A DNA stretch of 64,000 nucleotides from Hymenobacter montanus (GTDB lineage: Bacteria > Bacteroidota > Bacteroidia > Cytophagales > Hymenobacteraceae), in NCBI RefSeq assembly GCF_014699115.1, contig NZ_JACXAD010000001.1:372001-436000 (forward strand), in the 5' to 3' direction. The position numbers and the translations under genes were made by a program. Positions 51,979 to 60,668 of the stretch are shown one piece after another; the first letter of the stretch is position 1; each line of letters opens with the position of its first letter. The notes under the pieces were generated by a model. It made no database searches and was not told the origin of the DNA. It saw nothing but the letters and a program-made list of their open reading frames with translations.

Positions 51979-52140
51979 CTACCGTTCGCACGGACAGGGT
52001 TGCTTCTTGCCGTTGCGGTGGTGCTTGTACCACGCGGTTTTTTTCTGCTGCGCGGTGCGGCGGGCACAACTGCTCAGGGTGCTGGCGCCCAGGGTCAGCA
52101 ACAGCACGAGCAGCAGCACAAACGATGGGATTTTCCTCAT
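51979..52140 (-). CDS. Very small lipoprotein
   Basis: 53 residues: KIPSFVLLLVLLLTLGASTL signal with lipobox LSSC (Cys25), then a basic tail (ARRTAQQKKTAWYKHHR) ending in CPCER. The reading frame, the signal and the lysine-rich tail look real, and similar tiny lipoproteins occur in Cytophagales. Function unknown. Confidence 0.65.
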   Translation of the reverse strand: MRKIPSFVLLLVLLLTLGASTLSSCARRTAQQKKTAWYKHHRNGKKQPCPCER

Positions 52141-52217
52141 GACCGGGTATTTTATTCAAAGTTAAGGTTCTTTGTCAACTGAGCCACCTGGCTTGCTGCT
52201 CCTATCTCACTTCCTAC

Positions 52218-53894
52218 ATGACTTCTGCTGACTTCTCGCTCCTCGCTAACGTCGTCGACATTCCGGCTCGTTCCGTGCGCCCCGCCACCATTACGGTACG
52301 CGGGGGCCGCATTGCCAGCATTGCCCCCACTGGGGCTGCCACCCCCAATACAGCCCTTCCCTATGCCCTGCCAGGCTTCGTGGATGCCCACGTGCACGTG
52401 GAAAGCTCGCTGCTGGTGCCCACTGAATTTGCCCGGCTGGCCGTCACGCACGGCACGGTAGCCACGGTGTCGGACCCCCACGAGATTGGCAACGTGCTGG
52501 GCGTCGCGGGCGTGGAGTTCATGCTGGAAAACGCCCGCCTCTCGCCTTTCAAGTTCTGCTTCGGGGCCCCTAGCTGCGTACCGGCTACCCCGTTCGAAAC
52601 GGCGGGCGCCCGGATCACGGCCACCGACATCGCCCGGCTGTTTGAGAACCCCCAGATTGGCTACCTGGCCGAAATGATGAACTGGCCCGGCGTGCTGCAC
52701 CGCGACCCCGAGGTGATGGCTAAAATAGCCCTGGCCCATGCCGCCGGCCGGCCCGTCGACGGCCACGCCCCCGGCCTGCGGGCCGACGAGGCGGCCCAAT
52801 ACGCCAGCGCCGGCATCAGCACCGACCACGAGTGCTTCACCGCCGCCGAAGCCCGCGACAAGCTGGCCGTGGGCATGAAAGTGCTCATCCGCGAAGGCTC
52901 GGCCGCGCGCAACTTCGACGCCCTCATCGAGCTGCTGCCCGAGCACTACCCTAACCTGATGTTCTGCTCCGACGACAAGCACCCCGACACCCTCGTGCTG
53001 GGCCACATCAATCAGCTGGTGCAACGCGCCGTCGCCTTGGGCCACGACGTGTTCGACGTGCTGCAGGTAGCCTGCGTAAATCCCGTGTACCACTACCAGC
53101 TCCCCGTGGGCCTGCTGCGCGAAGGCGACCCGGCCGACTTTATTATCGTAACCGACCTGCGGGATTTTTACGTGCGGCAAACCTACCTCAACGGCCAGCT
53201 GGTAGCTGAGCACGGCCGCACGCTGCTGCCGGCGGCACCGGTGGCGGTGGTCAACAACTTCCACGCCCAGCCCGTCGGGGCAGCGGACCTGGCCTTGGCA
53301 GTCAATCGGCCCCCGGCCCCCGATAACCAGCAACCGGTTCTGCGCGTCATCGAATGCTACGACGGCCAGCTCATCACGGGCCGGGTGGATCTGCCCGCCC
53401 GGGTCGAAAACGGCTGCATCGTGTCCGATGTTCCGGGCGATGTGCTCAAGCTCGCCGTTATCAACCGCTACCAGCCCCACGTAGCCCCGGCGCTGGCGTT
53501 TATCCGCGGCTTTGGGCTGACGCACGGCGCCCTGGCCAGCAGCGTGGGCCACGATTCGCACAACATCACCGCCGTGGGCTGCGACGATGCCAGCCTGGCG
53601 CGCGCCATTAACCTCGTAATTGCCGCCAAGGGGGGGCTCGCCGCCGTGGGAGCGGACGGGCAGGAAATACTGGTTCCGCTGCCCGTGGCGGGCCTGATGT
53701 CGGACCAGGAGGGTCCCGTCGTCGCCGAGGCTTATGCCGCTGTCGATGCCCTGGCCAAGCAGCTCGGCTCGCCGCTAGGGGCCCCGTTTATGACGCTCTC
53801 CTTCATGGCCTTGCTTGTGATTCCCAGCCTGAAGCTGAGTGACAAGGGGTTGTTTGATGGCCAGGAGTTTGCATTCGTGGCGGCCGTAGAATAG
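52218..53894 (+). CDS. ade: Adenine deaminase
   Basis: 558 residues. Amidohydrolase: DAHVHVES with metal ligands His58 and His60, GHAPGL, STDHECFT and CSDDKHPDTL. Ade-type adenine deaminases convert adenine to hypoxanthine; the family is larger than the adenosine-deaminase-like group. No purine salvage genes nearby. Confidence 0.95.
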   Translation: MTSADFSLLANVVDIPARSVRPATITVRGGRIASIAPTGAATPNTALPYALPGFVDAHVHVESSLLVPTEFARLAVTHGTVATVSDPHEIGNVLGVAGVEFMLENARLSPFKFCFGAPSCVPATPFETAGARITATDIARLFENPQIGYLAEMMNWPGVLHRDPEVMAKIALAHAAGRPVDGHAPGLRADEAAQYASAGISTDHECFTAAEARDKLAVGMKVLIREGSAARNFDALIELLPEHYPNLMFCSDDKHPDTLVLGHINQLVQRAVALGHDVFDVLQVACVNPVYHYQLPVGLLREGDPADFIIVTDLRDFYVRQTYLNGQLVAEHGRTLLPAAPVAVVNNFHAQPVGAADLALAVNRPPAPDNQQPVLRVIECYDGQLITGRVDLPARVENGCIVSDVPGDVLKLAVINRYQPHVAPALAFIRGFGLTHGALASSVGHDSHNITAVGCDDASLARAINLVIAAKGGLAAVGADGQEILVPLPVAGLMSDQEGPVVAEAYAAVDALAKQLGSPLGAPFMTLSFMALLVIPSLKLSDKGLFDGQEFAFVAAVE

Positions 53895-54020
53895 CCCGGC
53901 CCGATTGGTTTACCACGCGCAAAGACAATTTTCGGGGCGCTGCCTGCGTAGTAGATTCTCAGACTGCCCGGGGTTAGCCGACCGTACTGAGTGCGGGTTT
54001 GCTCCGAATTCTTCGAATTT

Positions 54021-54575
54021 ATGACCTTGTTGCTTTTATCTCAGCGGCTTTCTTGGCTTACGGACGGGCTGCGCGGGAGAACTATTCGCCTGGGAATGCT
54101 GCTGGTGGCGGGCCTGGTACAGCCGGCCCTCGCTCAGAAGTACCGTACGGCCGTTGGCCTGCGCAGCGACGGGAGCAATTATGGCATCACCATCCAACAA
54201 TTGGTATTGCCCAAAACTACCCTGGAAGGGCTCGGCATGCTGGCCCCGCGCGAACGAAGCGCCACGCTCCTGGCCGAGCGCCACTTCGGCATCCTGGGCC
54301 CCAGCCTGAACTATTATTTCGGCGCCGGCGCGCACGTCGGCATACACAAAGATGACGGCAACTTCTGGGGCCTCGACGGCGTCGTCGGGGCGGAGTACAA
54401 GATTGCCTTCTTTCCCATCGTGCTGTCCTTCGACTTCAAGCCAACGGTAGAGTTCAACTCCGGCGACTGGAATCGGTTTCCCACCGCTTTTTCGGTGCGG
54501 TACATTATTATAAAACGGAAGAATAATGGCCTATTCCACGGGCTAATCGACAAGATTAAAGGATTAAAGCCCTAG
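54021..54575 (+). CDS. Outer-membrane beta-barrel protein
   Basis: 184 residues from the ATG before a signal-like N-terminus (a longer start adds ten residues). Strands GLRSDGSNYGITIQQLVL, LNYYFGAGAHVGIHKDDGNFWGLDGVVGAEYKIAFFPIVLSFDFKPTVEF and the closing TAFSVRYIII are similar to the barrel at 29.5 kb, so the two are probably paralogues. Function unknown. Confidence 0.78.
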   Translation: MTLLLLSQRLSWLTDGLRGRTIRLGMLLVAGLVQPALAQKYRTAVGLRSDGSNYGITIQQLVLPKTTLEGLGMLAPRERSATLLAERHFGILGPSLNYYFGAGAHVGIHKDDGNFWGLDGVVGAEYKIAFFPIVLSFDFKPTVEFNSGDWNRFPTAFSVRYIIIKRKNNGLFHGLIDKIKGLKP

Positions 54576-54577
54576 CA

Positions 54578-54609
54578 AAACGCCCCGCTCGGATTGAGCA
54601 AGGGCGTTT
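54578..54609. terminator. Hairpin terminator after the barrel gene
   Basis: AAACGCCC and GGGCGTTT pair around a 16-base loop directly after the stop codon. Confidence 0.65.
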
Positions 54610-54649
54610 GGGTAATAGTCAGCAATGGTTAGCGGGTACCAGGCGCGTG

Positions 54650-54711
54650 AACCTCACCCCCGGCCCCAGTTCGCTTTATGCGCGAAGCCGCAGGAGAGGG
54701 GAGCCTGACGG
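54650..54711. repeat. Copy of the GAGAGGGG repeat
   Basis: AACCTCACCCCCGG... followed by TTCGCTTTATGCGCGAAGCC and GGAGAGGGGAGCCTGACG. Matches the inverted copy at 46315-46404 and shares its CTCACCCCC end with the element at 42.8 kb. Confidence 0.8.
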
Positions 54712-54800
54712 TCACAGGGTAAGTTTATTATCAGGCTTTTTTAATTTCTCCCAGCAAAGCGTGAGCCTAGTTGGGTAGAAACCCGAACCCAGAGACCGGG

Positions 54801-55205
54801 CTAAAACCGCTTTTTCAGCAGTTTTCGCATTTTCTCCTCAGTAAGCGGCTTGGTGAGGTACTCTACGTTGGGGTATTTGGCTACGCGGGCCGTGTCGGCG
54901 CCGTGCATGGAGGTAGTGAGCACGGCCATTACCGTTTTGTCCTGTACGGGCTGCGGTAGAGCGTTGTACAGCTCCAGAAACTCGAAGCCGGAAACCCCGG
55001 GCATTTTCAGGTCAACGAACACCAGGTCGGGAGCCGGAGCTTTGTCGTCACCGGAGTTTCCCCACAGTTGCTCAAAGGCTTCATCAGCCCGCGAAAACGT
55101 GCTCACGTGTTCGGCGACGGCCAAGCGGCCCAACAGACGATTATTGAGGAAGCTCGTCGTCTCGTTATCGTCTACCAGTACAATATGATTCAGATTCGCA
55201 GACAT
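54801..55205 (-). CDS. Single-domain response regulator
   Basis: 134 residues, CheY-like receiver only. Asp65 in VFVDLKMPG is the phosphorylation site, with TTSMHGAD and the Lys119 in LTKPL completing the active site. No output domain, so it acts by protein contact. No histidine kinase nearby. Confidence 0.92.
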   Translation of the reverse strand: MSANLNHIVLVDDNETTSFLNNRLLGRLAVAEHVSTFSRADEAFEQLWGNSGDDKAPAPDLVFVDLKMPGVSGFEFLELYNALPQPVQDKTVMAVLTTSMHGADTARVAKYPNVEYLTKPLTEEKMRKLLKKRF

Positions 55206-55275
55206 GAAGATGGATTGATAGGTAGAAGTTTACGAAGATACCGTACCCGGCGCATTCCAACAAGCGCCGCCTGGT

Positions 55276-56253
55276 TTACAGCCAGCCCTGGGCCCGCATC
55301 CAGTCGTCGTTGTAGATTTTTCCCAGGTAGCGGGTGCCGTGGTCGGGCAGCACGATAACCATGGTGTCGTCCTCTTTCAGGTGCTCACGGGCGTATTCCA
55401 GCGCCCCGAACACGGCCGAGCCGCACGACCAGCCAACGAACAAGCCTTCTTCCCGAGCCAGGCGGCGCGTCATCAGCGCCGAATCCTGGTCGGAAACTTT
55501 GATGAACAAGTCAATCAAGTCAAAGTCTACGTTCTTGGGCAGAATGTCCTCGCCGATGCCTTCGGTCTTGTAGGGATAAATTTCGTTCTCATCGAAAATC
55601 CCCGTTTCCTTGTACTTCTTGAAAACCGAGCCGTAAGTATCCAGGCCAATGGAAACAATGGCCGGGTTCTGCTCTTTAAGGTACTTCGCCGTGCCGCAGA
55701 TAGTGCCGCCGGTTCCCACGCCGCAGGCGTAGTGCGTGATTTTGCCTTCGGTTTGCTCCCACAGCTCCGGACCCGTGCCGGCGTAGTGCGCGGCGGCGTT
55801 CGAGAGGTTATCGTACTGGTTGGGGTAGTAGGAGTTGGGGGTTTCCTGATTGAGGCGACGCGCTACCGAATAGTAGGAGCGCGGGTCGTCGGGCGCCACA
55901 TCAACCGGGCAGACGACCACTTCGGCGCCCACGGCCCGCAGAATATCCTGCTTTTCCTTGCTCTGCTTGTCGCTCATCACGAACACGGTTTTGTAGCCTT
56001 TGGCGATAGCCGTCAGGGCCAGGCCCATGCCGGTGTTGCCGCTGGTGCCTTCGATGATGGTACCGCCGGGCTTGAGCAGGCCGGCCTTTTCGGCGTCCTC
56101 AATCATGCGCACGGCCATGCGGTCCTTCACCGAGTTGCCGGGGTTGAAATACTCCACTTTGGCCAGAATGGTGCCTTTAATGCCGGCGGTAACCTTGTTG
56201 AGCCTGACGAGTGGGGTATGGCCAACGGCCTCGATGACGTGGTTGAAATACAT
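55276..56253 (-). CDS. Cysteine synthase/cystathionine beta-synthase-like PLP enzyme
   Basis: 325 residues. Lys43 in NPGNSVKDRMAV binds PLP; GTSGNTGMGLAL holds the cofactor phosphate and substrate; GVGTGGTICG and GWSCGSAVF complete the site. It lacks the C-terminal CBS domains. The sequence is nearer to cystathionine beta-synthase catalytic domains than to CysK (EGTSGNTGMG, LDTYGSVFKKYKETG); either role is possible. Start set at the ATG 34 bases after a -7 element. Confidence 0.9.
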   Translation of the reverse strand: MYFNHVIEAVGHTPLVRLNKVTAGIKGTILAKVEYFNPGNSVKDRMAVRMIEDAEKAGLLKPGGTIIEGTSGNTGMGLALTAIAKGYKTVFVMSDKQSKEKQDILRAVGAEVVVCPVDVAPDDPRSYYSVARRLNQETPNSYYPNQYDNLSNAAAHYAGTGPELWEQTEGKITHYACGVGTGGTICGTAKYLKEQNPAIVSIGLDTYGSVFKKYKETGIFDENEIYPYKTEGIGEDILPKNVDFDLIDLFIKVSDQDSALMTRRLAREEGLFVGWSCGSAVFGALEYAREHLKEDDTMVIVLPDHGTRYLGKIYNDDWMRAQGWL

Positions 56254-56286
56254 TGAAAAAATTAGGAGGAACAGGGTTCGGGTGAG

Positions 56287-56294
56287 GCTACAAA
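56287..56294 (-). promoter_or_regulatory. -7 promoter element of the PLP enzyme gene
   Basis: Minus-strand TACCTTTG, fitting TAnnTTTG, 34 bases before the start. Confidence 0.6.
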
Positions 56295-56772
56295 GGTAAG
56301 GATTCCCGCGGGGCGGCACGGTTCGAGCAATATCCCGGGCGGTTTAGCCCAGCTTACCAGCCGGGTTCCGGGCGCCCTTCTTCTGCCGCAACACGCTGAA
56401 TAACTATATTTTTTTGCCCCTTACGGTCTCGCCTGCGCGCACTTTAGGCGCTGACTGCCGGCCCGGCTGCGCGGACAAGGGGTGCAGGGCACTGGTCTGC
56501 TTTACACACAGAAAGGGGTCGTAGCGGTGCGGCCCCGCTTTCCTTGATTGGGTCGGGCCTTGTGAGCCAGTTGCTTGCTACTCTGGCCGCCCGGAGAAAC
56601 GGCCTGGTCAGGAGCCCGGCCGCAGTGAACGGCACCACTTGAAAAACCACTTCTGGCGGGCCGAAGATTCCTTGCGGCGGCGGAATTCAGTAGTTCTCCC
56701 GCCGGCCGGGGGTCTTTATGCTCCCCTCCGTCTTTCCACGGATAAGTACCTTGCCGCGGCCTCAAAAAGCCC

Positions 56773-56780
56773 TACTTTTG
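56773..56780 (+). promoter_or_regulatory. -7 promoter element of sucD
   Basis: TACTTTTG, fitting TAnnTTTG, 63 bases before the sucD start; it argues against the longer upstream start. Confidence 0.55.
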
Positions 56781-56843
56781 CACCACCATTGCCCGCCTGG
56801 GCCTCTCTCCCTTACCCCATCAATTTCCTTAAAATCCCTAAGA

Positions 56844-57725
56844 ATGAGCGTTCTGGTCAATAAAAATTCCAAGGTCATCGTACAGGGCTTTACCGGCTCC
56901 GAAGGCTCGTTCCACGCCCAGCAAATGATGGAATACGGCACCAACGTGGTCGGCGGCGTTACGCCCGGCAAGGGCGGTACCGAGCACCTTGGCCGGCCCG
57001 TGTTCAACACCGTGGCCGAAGCCGTGACCCAGGCCAGCGCCGACACCAGCATCATTTTCGTGCCCCCGGCCTTCGCCGCCGATGCCATCATGGAAGCGGC
57101 CGATGCGGGCATCAAAGTCATTATCACCATCACCGAAGGCATTCCTACTAAGGACATGATTGCCGTGAAGCAGTACCTCGCCCAGCGCCCCGGCGTGACG
57201 ATGATCGGCCCGAACTGCCCCGGCGTGATGACCGCCGGCGAGTGCAAAGTGGGCATCATGCCCGGCTTCATCTTTCAGAAAGGCAAAATCGGCATCGTCT
57301 CTAAGTCGGGCACGCTGACGTACGAGGCCGTCGATCAGCTCACCAAAGCCGGTCTGGGCCAGACTACGGCCATTGGCATCGGCGGCGACCCCATTATCGG
57401 CACCACCACCAAACAGGCAGTAGAACTGCTTATGAACGACCCCGAAACTGAGGGCATCGTAATGATTGGAGAAATCGGCGGTGGCATGGAAGCCGAAGCC
57501 GCCCGCTGGATCAAGGAAACGGGCAACCAGAAGCCCGTGGTTGGCTTTATCGCCGGCCAGACGGCCCCCCCCGGCCGCCGGATGGGACACGCCGGCGCCA
57601 TCGTCGGCGGGGCCGACGACACGGCCGCCGCCAAAATGGCCATCATGCGCGAGTGCGGCATCCACGTGGTCGATTCGCCGGCCGAAATTGGTGAGACCAT
57701 GCTGCGCGTGTTGAGCGGCAAGTAG
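56844..57725 (+). CDS. sucD: Succinyl-CoA synthetase alpha subunit
   Basis: 293 residues. CoA-binding N-terminal domain ([23 protein letters not shown]), GPNCPGVMT and the phosphohistidine His249 in [15 protein letters not shown]. It forms succinyl-CoA synthetase with SucC in the citric acid cycle; sucC is not adjacent, as is usual in this phylum. Start chosen at the ATG before [10 protein letters not shown]; upstream in-frame codons contain the promoter. Confidence 0.96.
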   Translation: MSVLVNKNSKVIVQGFTGSEGSFHAQQMMEYGTNVVGGVTPGKGGTEHLGRPVFNTVAEAVTQASADTSIIFVPPAFAADAIMEAADAGIKVIITITEGIPTKDMIAVKQYLAQRPGVTMIGPNCPGVMTAGECKVGIMPGFIFQKGKIGIVSKSGTLTYEAVDQLTKAGLGQTTAIGIGGDPIIGTTTKQAVELLMNDPETEGIVMIGEIGGGMEAEAARWIKETGNQKPVVGFIAGQTAPPGRRMGHAGAIVGGADDTAAAKMAIMRECGIHVVDSPAEIGETMLRVLSGK

Positions 57726-57737
57726 GCTGGTCCTCAA

Positions 57738-57783
57738 AGCTTATAAAAAAGCCCCGGCTATGGCTGGGGCTTTTTTATAAGCT
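57738..57783. terminator. Bidirectional hairpin terminator after sucD
   Basis: AGCTTATAAAAAAGCCCCGGC and its reverse complement match with one mismatch around TATG; A and T runs flank the GC stem. Confidence 0.85.
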
Positions 57784-57889
57784 CTGCAAATGAAAGCTGC
57801 TTCCACTGTAAGTCTGAAATGATTTTAGCTTATTTGCGGAGCTCAAGCAGCCAGAGGCAAGGATTTGCTGAAAGGTATAAAATCAACCG

Positions 57890-58438
57890 ATGGATTACAG
57901 ATTGACAAGAGTTTGTAAAGACTGTGGAAATACTGATTATTTCAGTTTAACGAAGACAGAGGCAGCATTCAAGTTGTATGATTGGGCTAGATTTTGGAAT
58001 TCGCCCTGCACTAATTGCGGTTCAACTATTTGTCAATCTCTTAGCAGTCCGCTTGTACCAATAGACCAACATCTTCTAGATATGTGGGGGGATGATCCAG
58101 GGCTTAGGTTTCTGGATCAGGATGAAGAGTTGATTCTTGCTGAGTTTGAATATCTGCCCATGTTGTTGAATGCGATAGACGATTCGAGCTATACAGGAGC
58201 CAAAATCAACATCTTGATTGAAGCTGTTTGCATATTACTATACAACTACAGCCATGAATCAGAGGAGTATTCTGATTCAGAGAAAGTAGAGCGGGAGCAA
58301 ATCGCAAAGCAGATCAGGCAAGAGTTAACAACGAGAAAACAGATAATTCTTGAGTCGCAAGCGTACATGAGAGACTACGTAACGGAAGTTGTCTACCCAC
58401 AAATAGGAATAGCAGTAGATGGACAAAGTCTTACCTAA
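57890..58438 (+). CDS. AT-rich orphan protein with zinc-ribbon-like cysteines
   Basis: 182 residues, unrecognised. Two CxxC pairs (Cys9/Cys12 and Cys40/Cys43) form a likely zinc ribbon at the N-terminus, followed by an acidic helical region (LPMLLNAIDDSSYTGAKINILIEAVCILLYNYS). Composition is much more AT-rich than neighbours, pointing to recent transfer. It has its own strong terminator. It may be a small immunity or regulatory protein; no partner is visible. Confidence 0.75.
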   Translation: MDYRLTRVCKDCGNTDYFSLTKTEAAFKLYDWARFWNSPCTNCGSTICQSLSSPLVPIDQHLLDMWGDDPGLRFLDQDEELILAEFEYLPMLLNAIDDSSYTGAKINILIEAVCILLYNYSHESEEYSDSEKVEREQIAKQIRQELTTRKQIILESQAYMRDYVTEVVYPQIGIAVDGQSLT

Positions 58439-58482
58439 CTACTTAGATTACTTTCCTTGGCATAGCTGACAGACAGCTATTT

Positions 58483-58518
58483 AATAACAAGCCCCGAGCA
58501 GCGTCGGGGCTTGTTATT
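58483..58518. terminator. Hairpin terminator after the orphan gene
   Basis: Perfect 15-base arms AATAACAAGCCCCGA / TCGGGGCTTGTTATT around six bases. Confidence 0.8.
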
Positions 58519-58706
58519 GCCTGAGGCTCGCCTAGCAAGGACGATAGCGTGCCTTGAGAATCTCTGGCAGGAGCCGCAGTGTGAACATAGCAGCGGGCTT
58601 GGCGCTACGAGTCTGGTAGTGGTCGCTACCACGGGCACATTAAGTTGGCGCCGCACGGGTCGAGGGCGCAGTAGGCCCATGTGCACGGCCTCAAAGGTTT
58701 CGAGCG

Positions 58707-59366
58707 CTAAAACCGAAAGTTGGTCATCAGCACCCCATAGTAAGGCGGCAGAAACAAATCGTACTTGCCGTTAGCCTGATAGCCGGCTTGTAAACCGACC
58801 TCGACTCTATCAAAAGAATGTGCGATGCTGCCTCCAATGCGAAACGTGGAGGCCGTGAACTTGTACCAGCCGTCTTTGGCCTCGGCGTAGGCCAGGCGAC
58901 GGTAGCGGGCCGAGTGCGTGAGGTGGGTGGCCCACCCCTGGCGGTAGAGCACATCGGCGCCGTAGGTCCAGCGGGCACTGTGCAGTTGGGGGTGCAACGA
59001 CAGCTCCGTCGAGACGTTCACGGCTTTGTACAGTTCATTATCGGCGAAGGCCGTGGAGCCAATCAGTCGCACGGGCAGCCCGAACCGGCCAGCCGTTAAC
59101 ACATCGTATTGCAGGCCACCATACACCCGGCTGTTAGTCAAAAACTTGGGCACGGCCGCGGCATCGGCGCCCACAATGAGTTGGGTTCGATCGGCGAGGC
59201 GGCGCTGATAACCAATCGTTCCGGCCACGATGGCCTGGTTGAGGCCGACGTTGACAAACACGGCATTTGGACTCTCGGCCGTTACGGGCCGCACGGTTTG
59301 GGCCTGAGCCCCCGCCGTGGAAACAACGAACAACCAGCTCAGGAGAAGTGATTTAATAGTTTTCAT
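58707..59366 (-). CDS. Outer-membrane beta-barrel protein
   Basis: 219 residues from the ATG that starts a signal peptide (LLLSWLFVVSTAGAQAQ), which overlaps the end of the lipoprotein hydrolase gene by 14 bases. Beta strands such as AVFVNVGLNQAIVAGTIGYQRRL, SRVYGGLQYDVLTAGRFG and the ending GVLMTNFRF indicate a small barrel of the Bacteroidota type. Probably translated with the hydrolase; function unknown. Confidence 0.8.
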   Translation of the reverse strand: MKTIKSLLLSWLFVVSTAGAQAQTVRPVTAESPNAVFVNVGLNQAIVAGTIGYQRRLADRTQLIVGADAAAVPKFLTNSRVYGGLQYDVLTAGRFGLPVRLIGSTAFADNELYKAVNVSTELSLHPQLHSARWTYGADVLYRQGWATHLTHSARYRRLAYAEAKDGWYKFTASTFRIGGSIAHSFDRVEVGLQAGYQANGKYDLFLPPYYGVLMTNFRF

Positions 59367-60342
59367 GCAGAAAAGTCTTAACCTGATTGATGAGCACGGG
59401 CACGTTCTGCGGATTGGTGAACATTTCGGAGTGGTCACAATCAGGGAAGGTGTACACCGCCCGGTTAGGAAAGAATTGAAAATTGTACTTCTGCTGAAAA
59501 TCTCTGCTTATTACCGACTTATCACCTTGCAGAAATAACGCCTTGCCCGTGAACTCGTGCAACCGCTGCGAGAAGTCATAGGTGTTGTTGCTCAACTCGT
59601 TCAGGTTCACGTAGTAGATGGATAAAAATCCCGAACGGGCAAAGGGAGTTTCGAAACGCTGCTGCTCCCGGATGAAAACTACCCGCACCTGGTAGTCGGC
59701 CAGCTCGTGGTTCTTCCCGGTCAGCACCCCCCGGGTCCAGGCAATGTTTTGAATATCCGTAAAATTCGGTCCACCCACGTCGGTTCCGCCCACTTCCTTG
59801 TTAAAGGTGCCTTTTGCCCCGTCTGGCTCCATTAAAATAGCTGCCTTCACCCGGCTGGGGTGGGTATTGAGGTATTGCATCGCGTGCGTCCCCCCCCAGG
59901 AATGGCCTAGCAAGGCCACGGGGCCATTGGGCGAGTACCGGTCTACAATCTCTTCCAGGTCCTTCAACATCAAGCCGGTATTTAACTCTTCTTTGCCGTG
60001 CCGCCGCGACTGGCCCGCGCCGCGCTGGTCGTAGAAGACGAAGAAATAGTCGTCGGCCAGGCTGTAGCCATTCACGCGCCGCATGAGGGACAGCATGAGG
60101 CGAAAGTCAGCGCCTGGCCCCCCGTGCAGCACGATGACGGGCTTCTTGCTGGGGTCGCCGAAGGTTTGGTAGTACAGCTTGGTGGACGAAAGCGTGAGCG
60201 CCGGCAGGCTCGGATCGTCGTCCACGGTTTTGGGCACCAGGTTGCCCGGCTGGGCCGGGTCCTGCAGCTCGCAGCCGGCCACGAGCATACCGGCTAGTGC
60301 GAAAGCGGCCAGGCGCTTCGCGGGTCGCATTAGTTGCATCAT
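59353..60342 (-). CDS. Alpha/beta hydrolase lipoprotein (proline iminopeptidase-like)
   Basis: 329 residues. Lipoprotein signal with Cys24 (MLVAGC), oxyanion motif HGGPGADF, YDQRGAGQS and nucleophile Ser148 in GHSWGGTHA; DCDHSEMF near the end gives the His. This pattern fits the S33 family of aminopeptidases and related esterases. Anchored in the envelope. It overlaps a barrel gene downstream and lies behind a membrane-bound AraC regulator on the same strand. Confidence 0.9.
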   Translation of the reverse strand: MMQLMRPAKRLAAFALAGMLVAGCELQDPAQPGNLVPKTVDDDPSLPALTLSSTKLYYQTFGDPSKKPVIVLHGGPGADFRLMLSLMRRVNGYSLADDYFFVFYDQRGAGQSRRHGKEELNTGLMLKDLEEIVDRYSPNGPVALLGHSWGGTHAMQYLNTHPSRVKAAILMEPDGAKGTFNKEVGGTDVGGPNFTDIQNIAWTRGVLTGKNHELADYQVRVVFIREQQRFETPFARSGFLSIYYVNLNELSNNTYDFSQRLHEFTGKALFLQGDKSVISRDFQQKYNFQFFPNRAVYTFPDCDHSEMFTNPQNVPVLINQVKTFLHENY

Positions 60343-60668
60343 TAGTTATAAGGGGATGGGTGAATCGATAGGCCGTGGGCCAAACAAGCGCTTATTCGGC
60401 CGGCGCGAACGGCGCGGCGGATAAGCGGCACAAACCTCTCGGCTTGCCCCCGGGCAAGCGCCTATCTAGGCCGGTTCGGACGTCCTTTTAACAATTCGGA
60501 CCTCTTGTGTGCCGTTTTAGGCCATTTGATGGTCCGTATATCTGGCGGCGGAGTCCGTCCTTAGCTTGGATTGAATTACCCGTTGGGAGCCAGCGCGAAT
60601 GACGGGCGGGGCAAGCTTCGCCGCTACAAAGCCACCCGTCCGCAGTTATTGAAGCTGCCCGATCGCGC
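60343..60668. other. Gap between the membrane AraC regulator and the hydrolase gene
   Basis: About 330 bases. No gene recognised. The promoter of the hydrolase must lie here, but no good -7 element was seen. Confidence 0.3.

Larger units (their letters stand above)
56254..56843. other. Divergent intergenic region between the PLP enzyme gene and sucD
   Basis: Holds -7 elements for both genes: minus-strand TACCTTTG at 56287-56294 and plus-strand TACTTTTG at 56773-56780. No gene is seen in the middle; open frames there show no family features. Confidence 0.4.

Noticed and set aside
52152..53561. 469-residue open frame opposite adenine deaminase
   Set aside because: Antisense shadow; the deaminase strand has all motifs.
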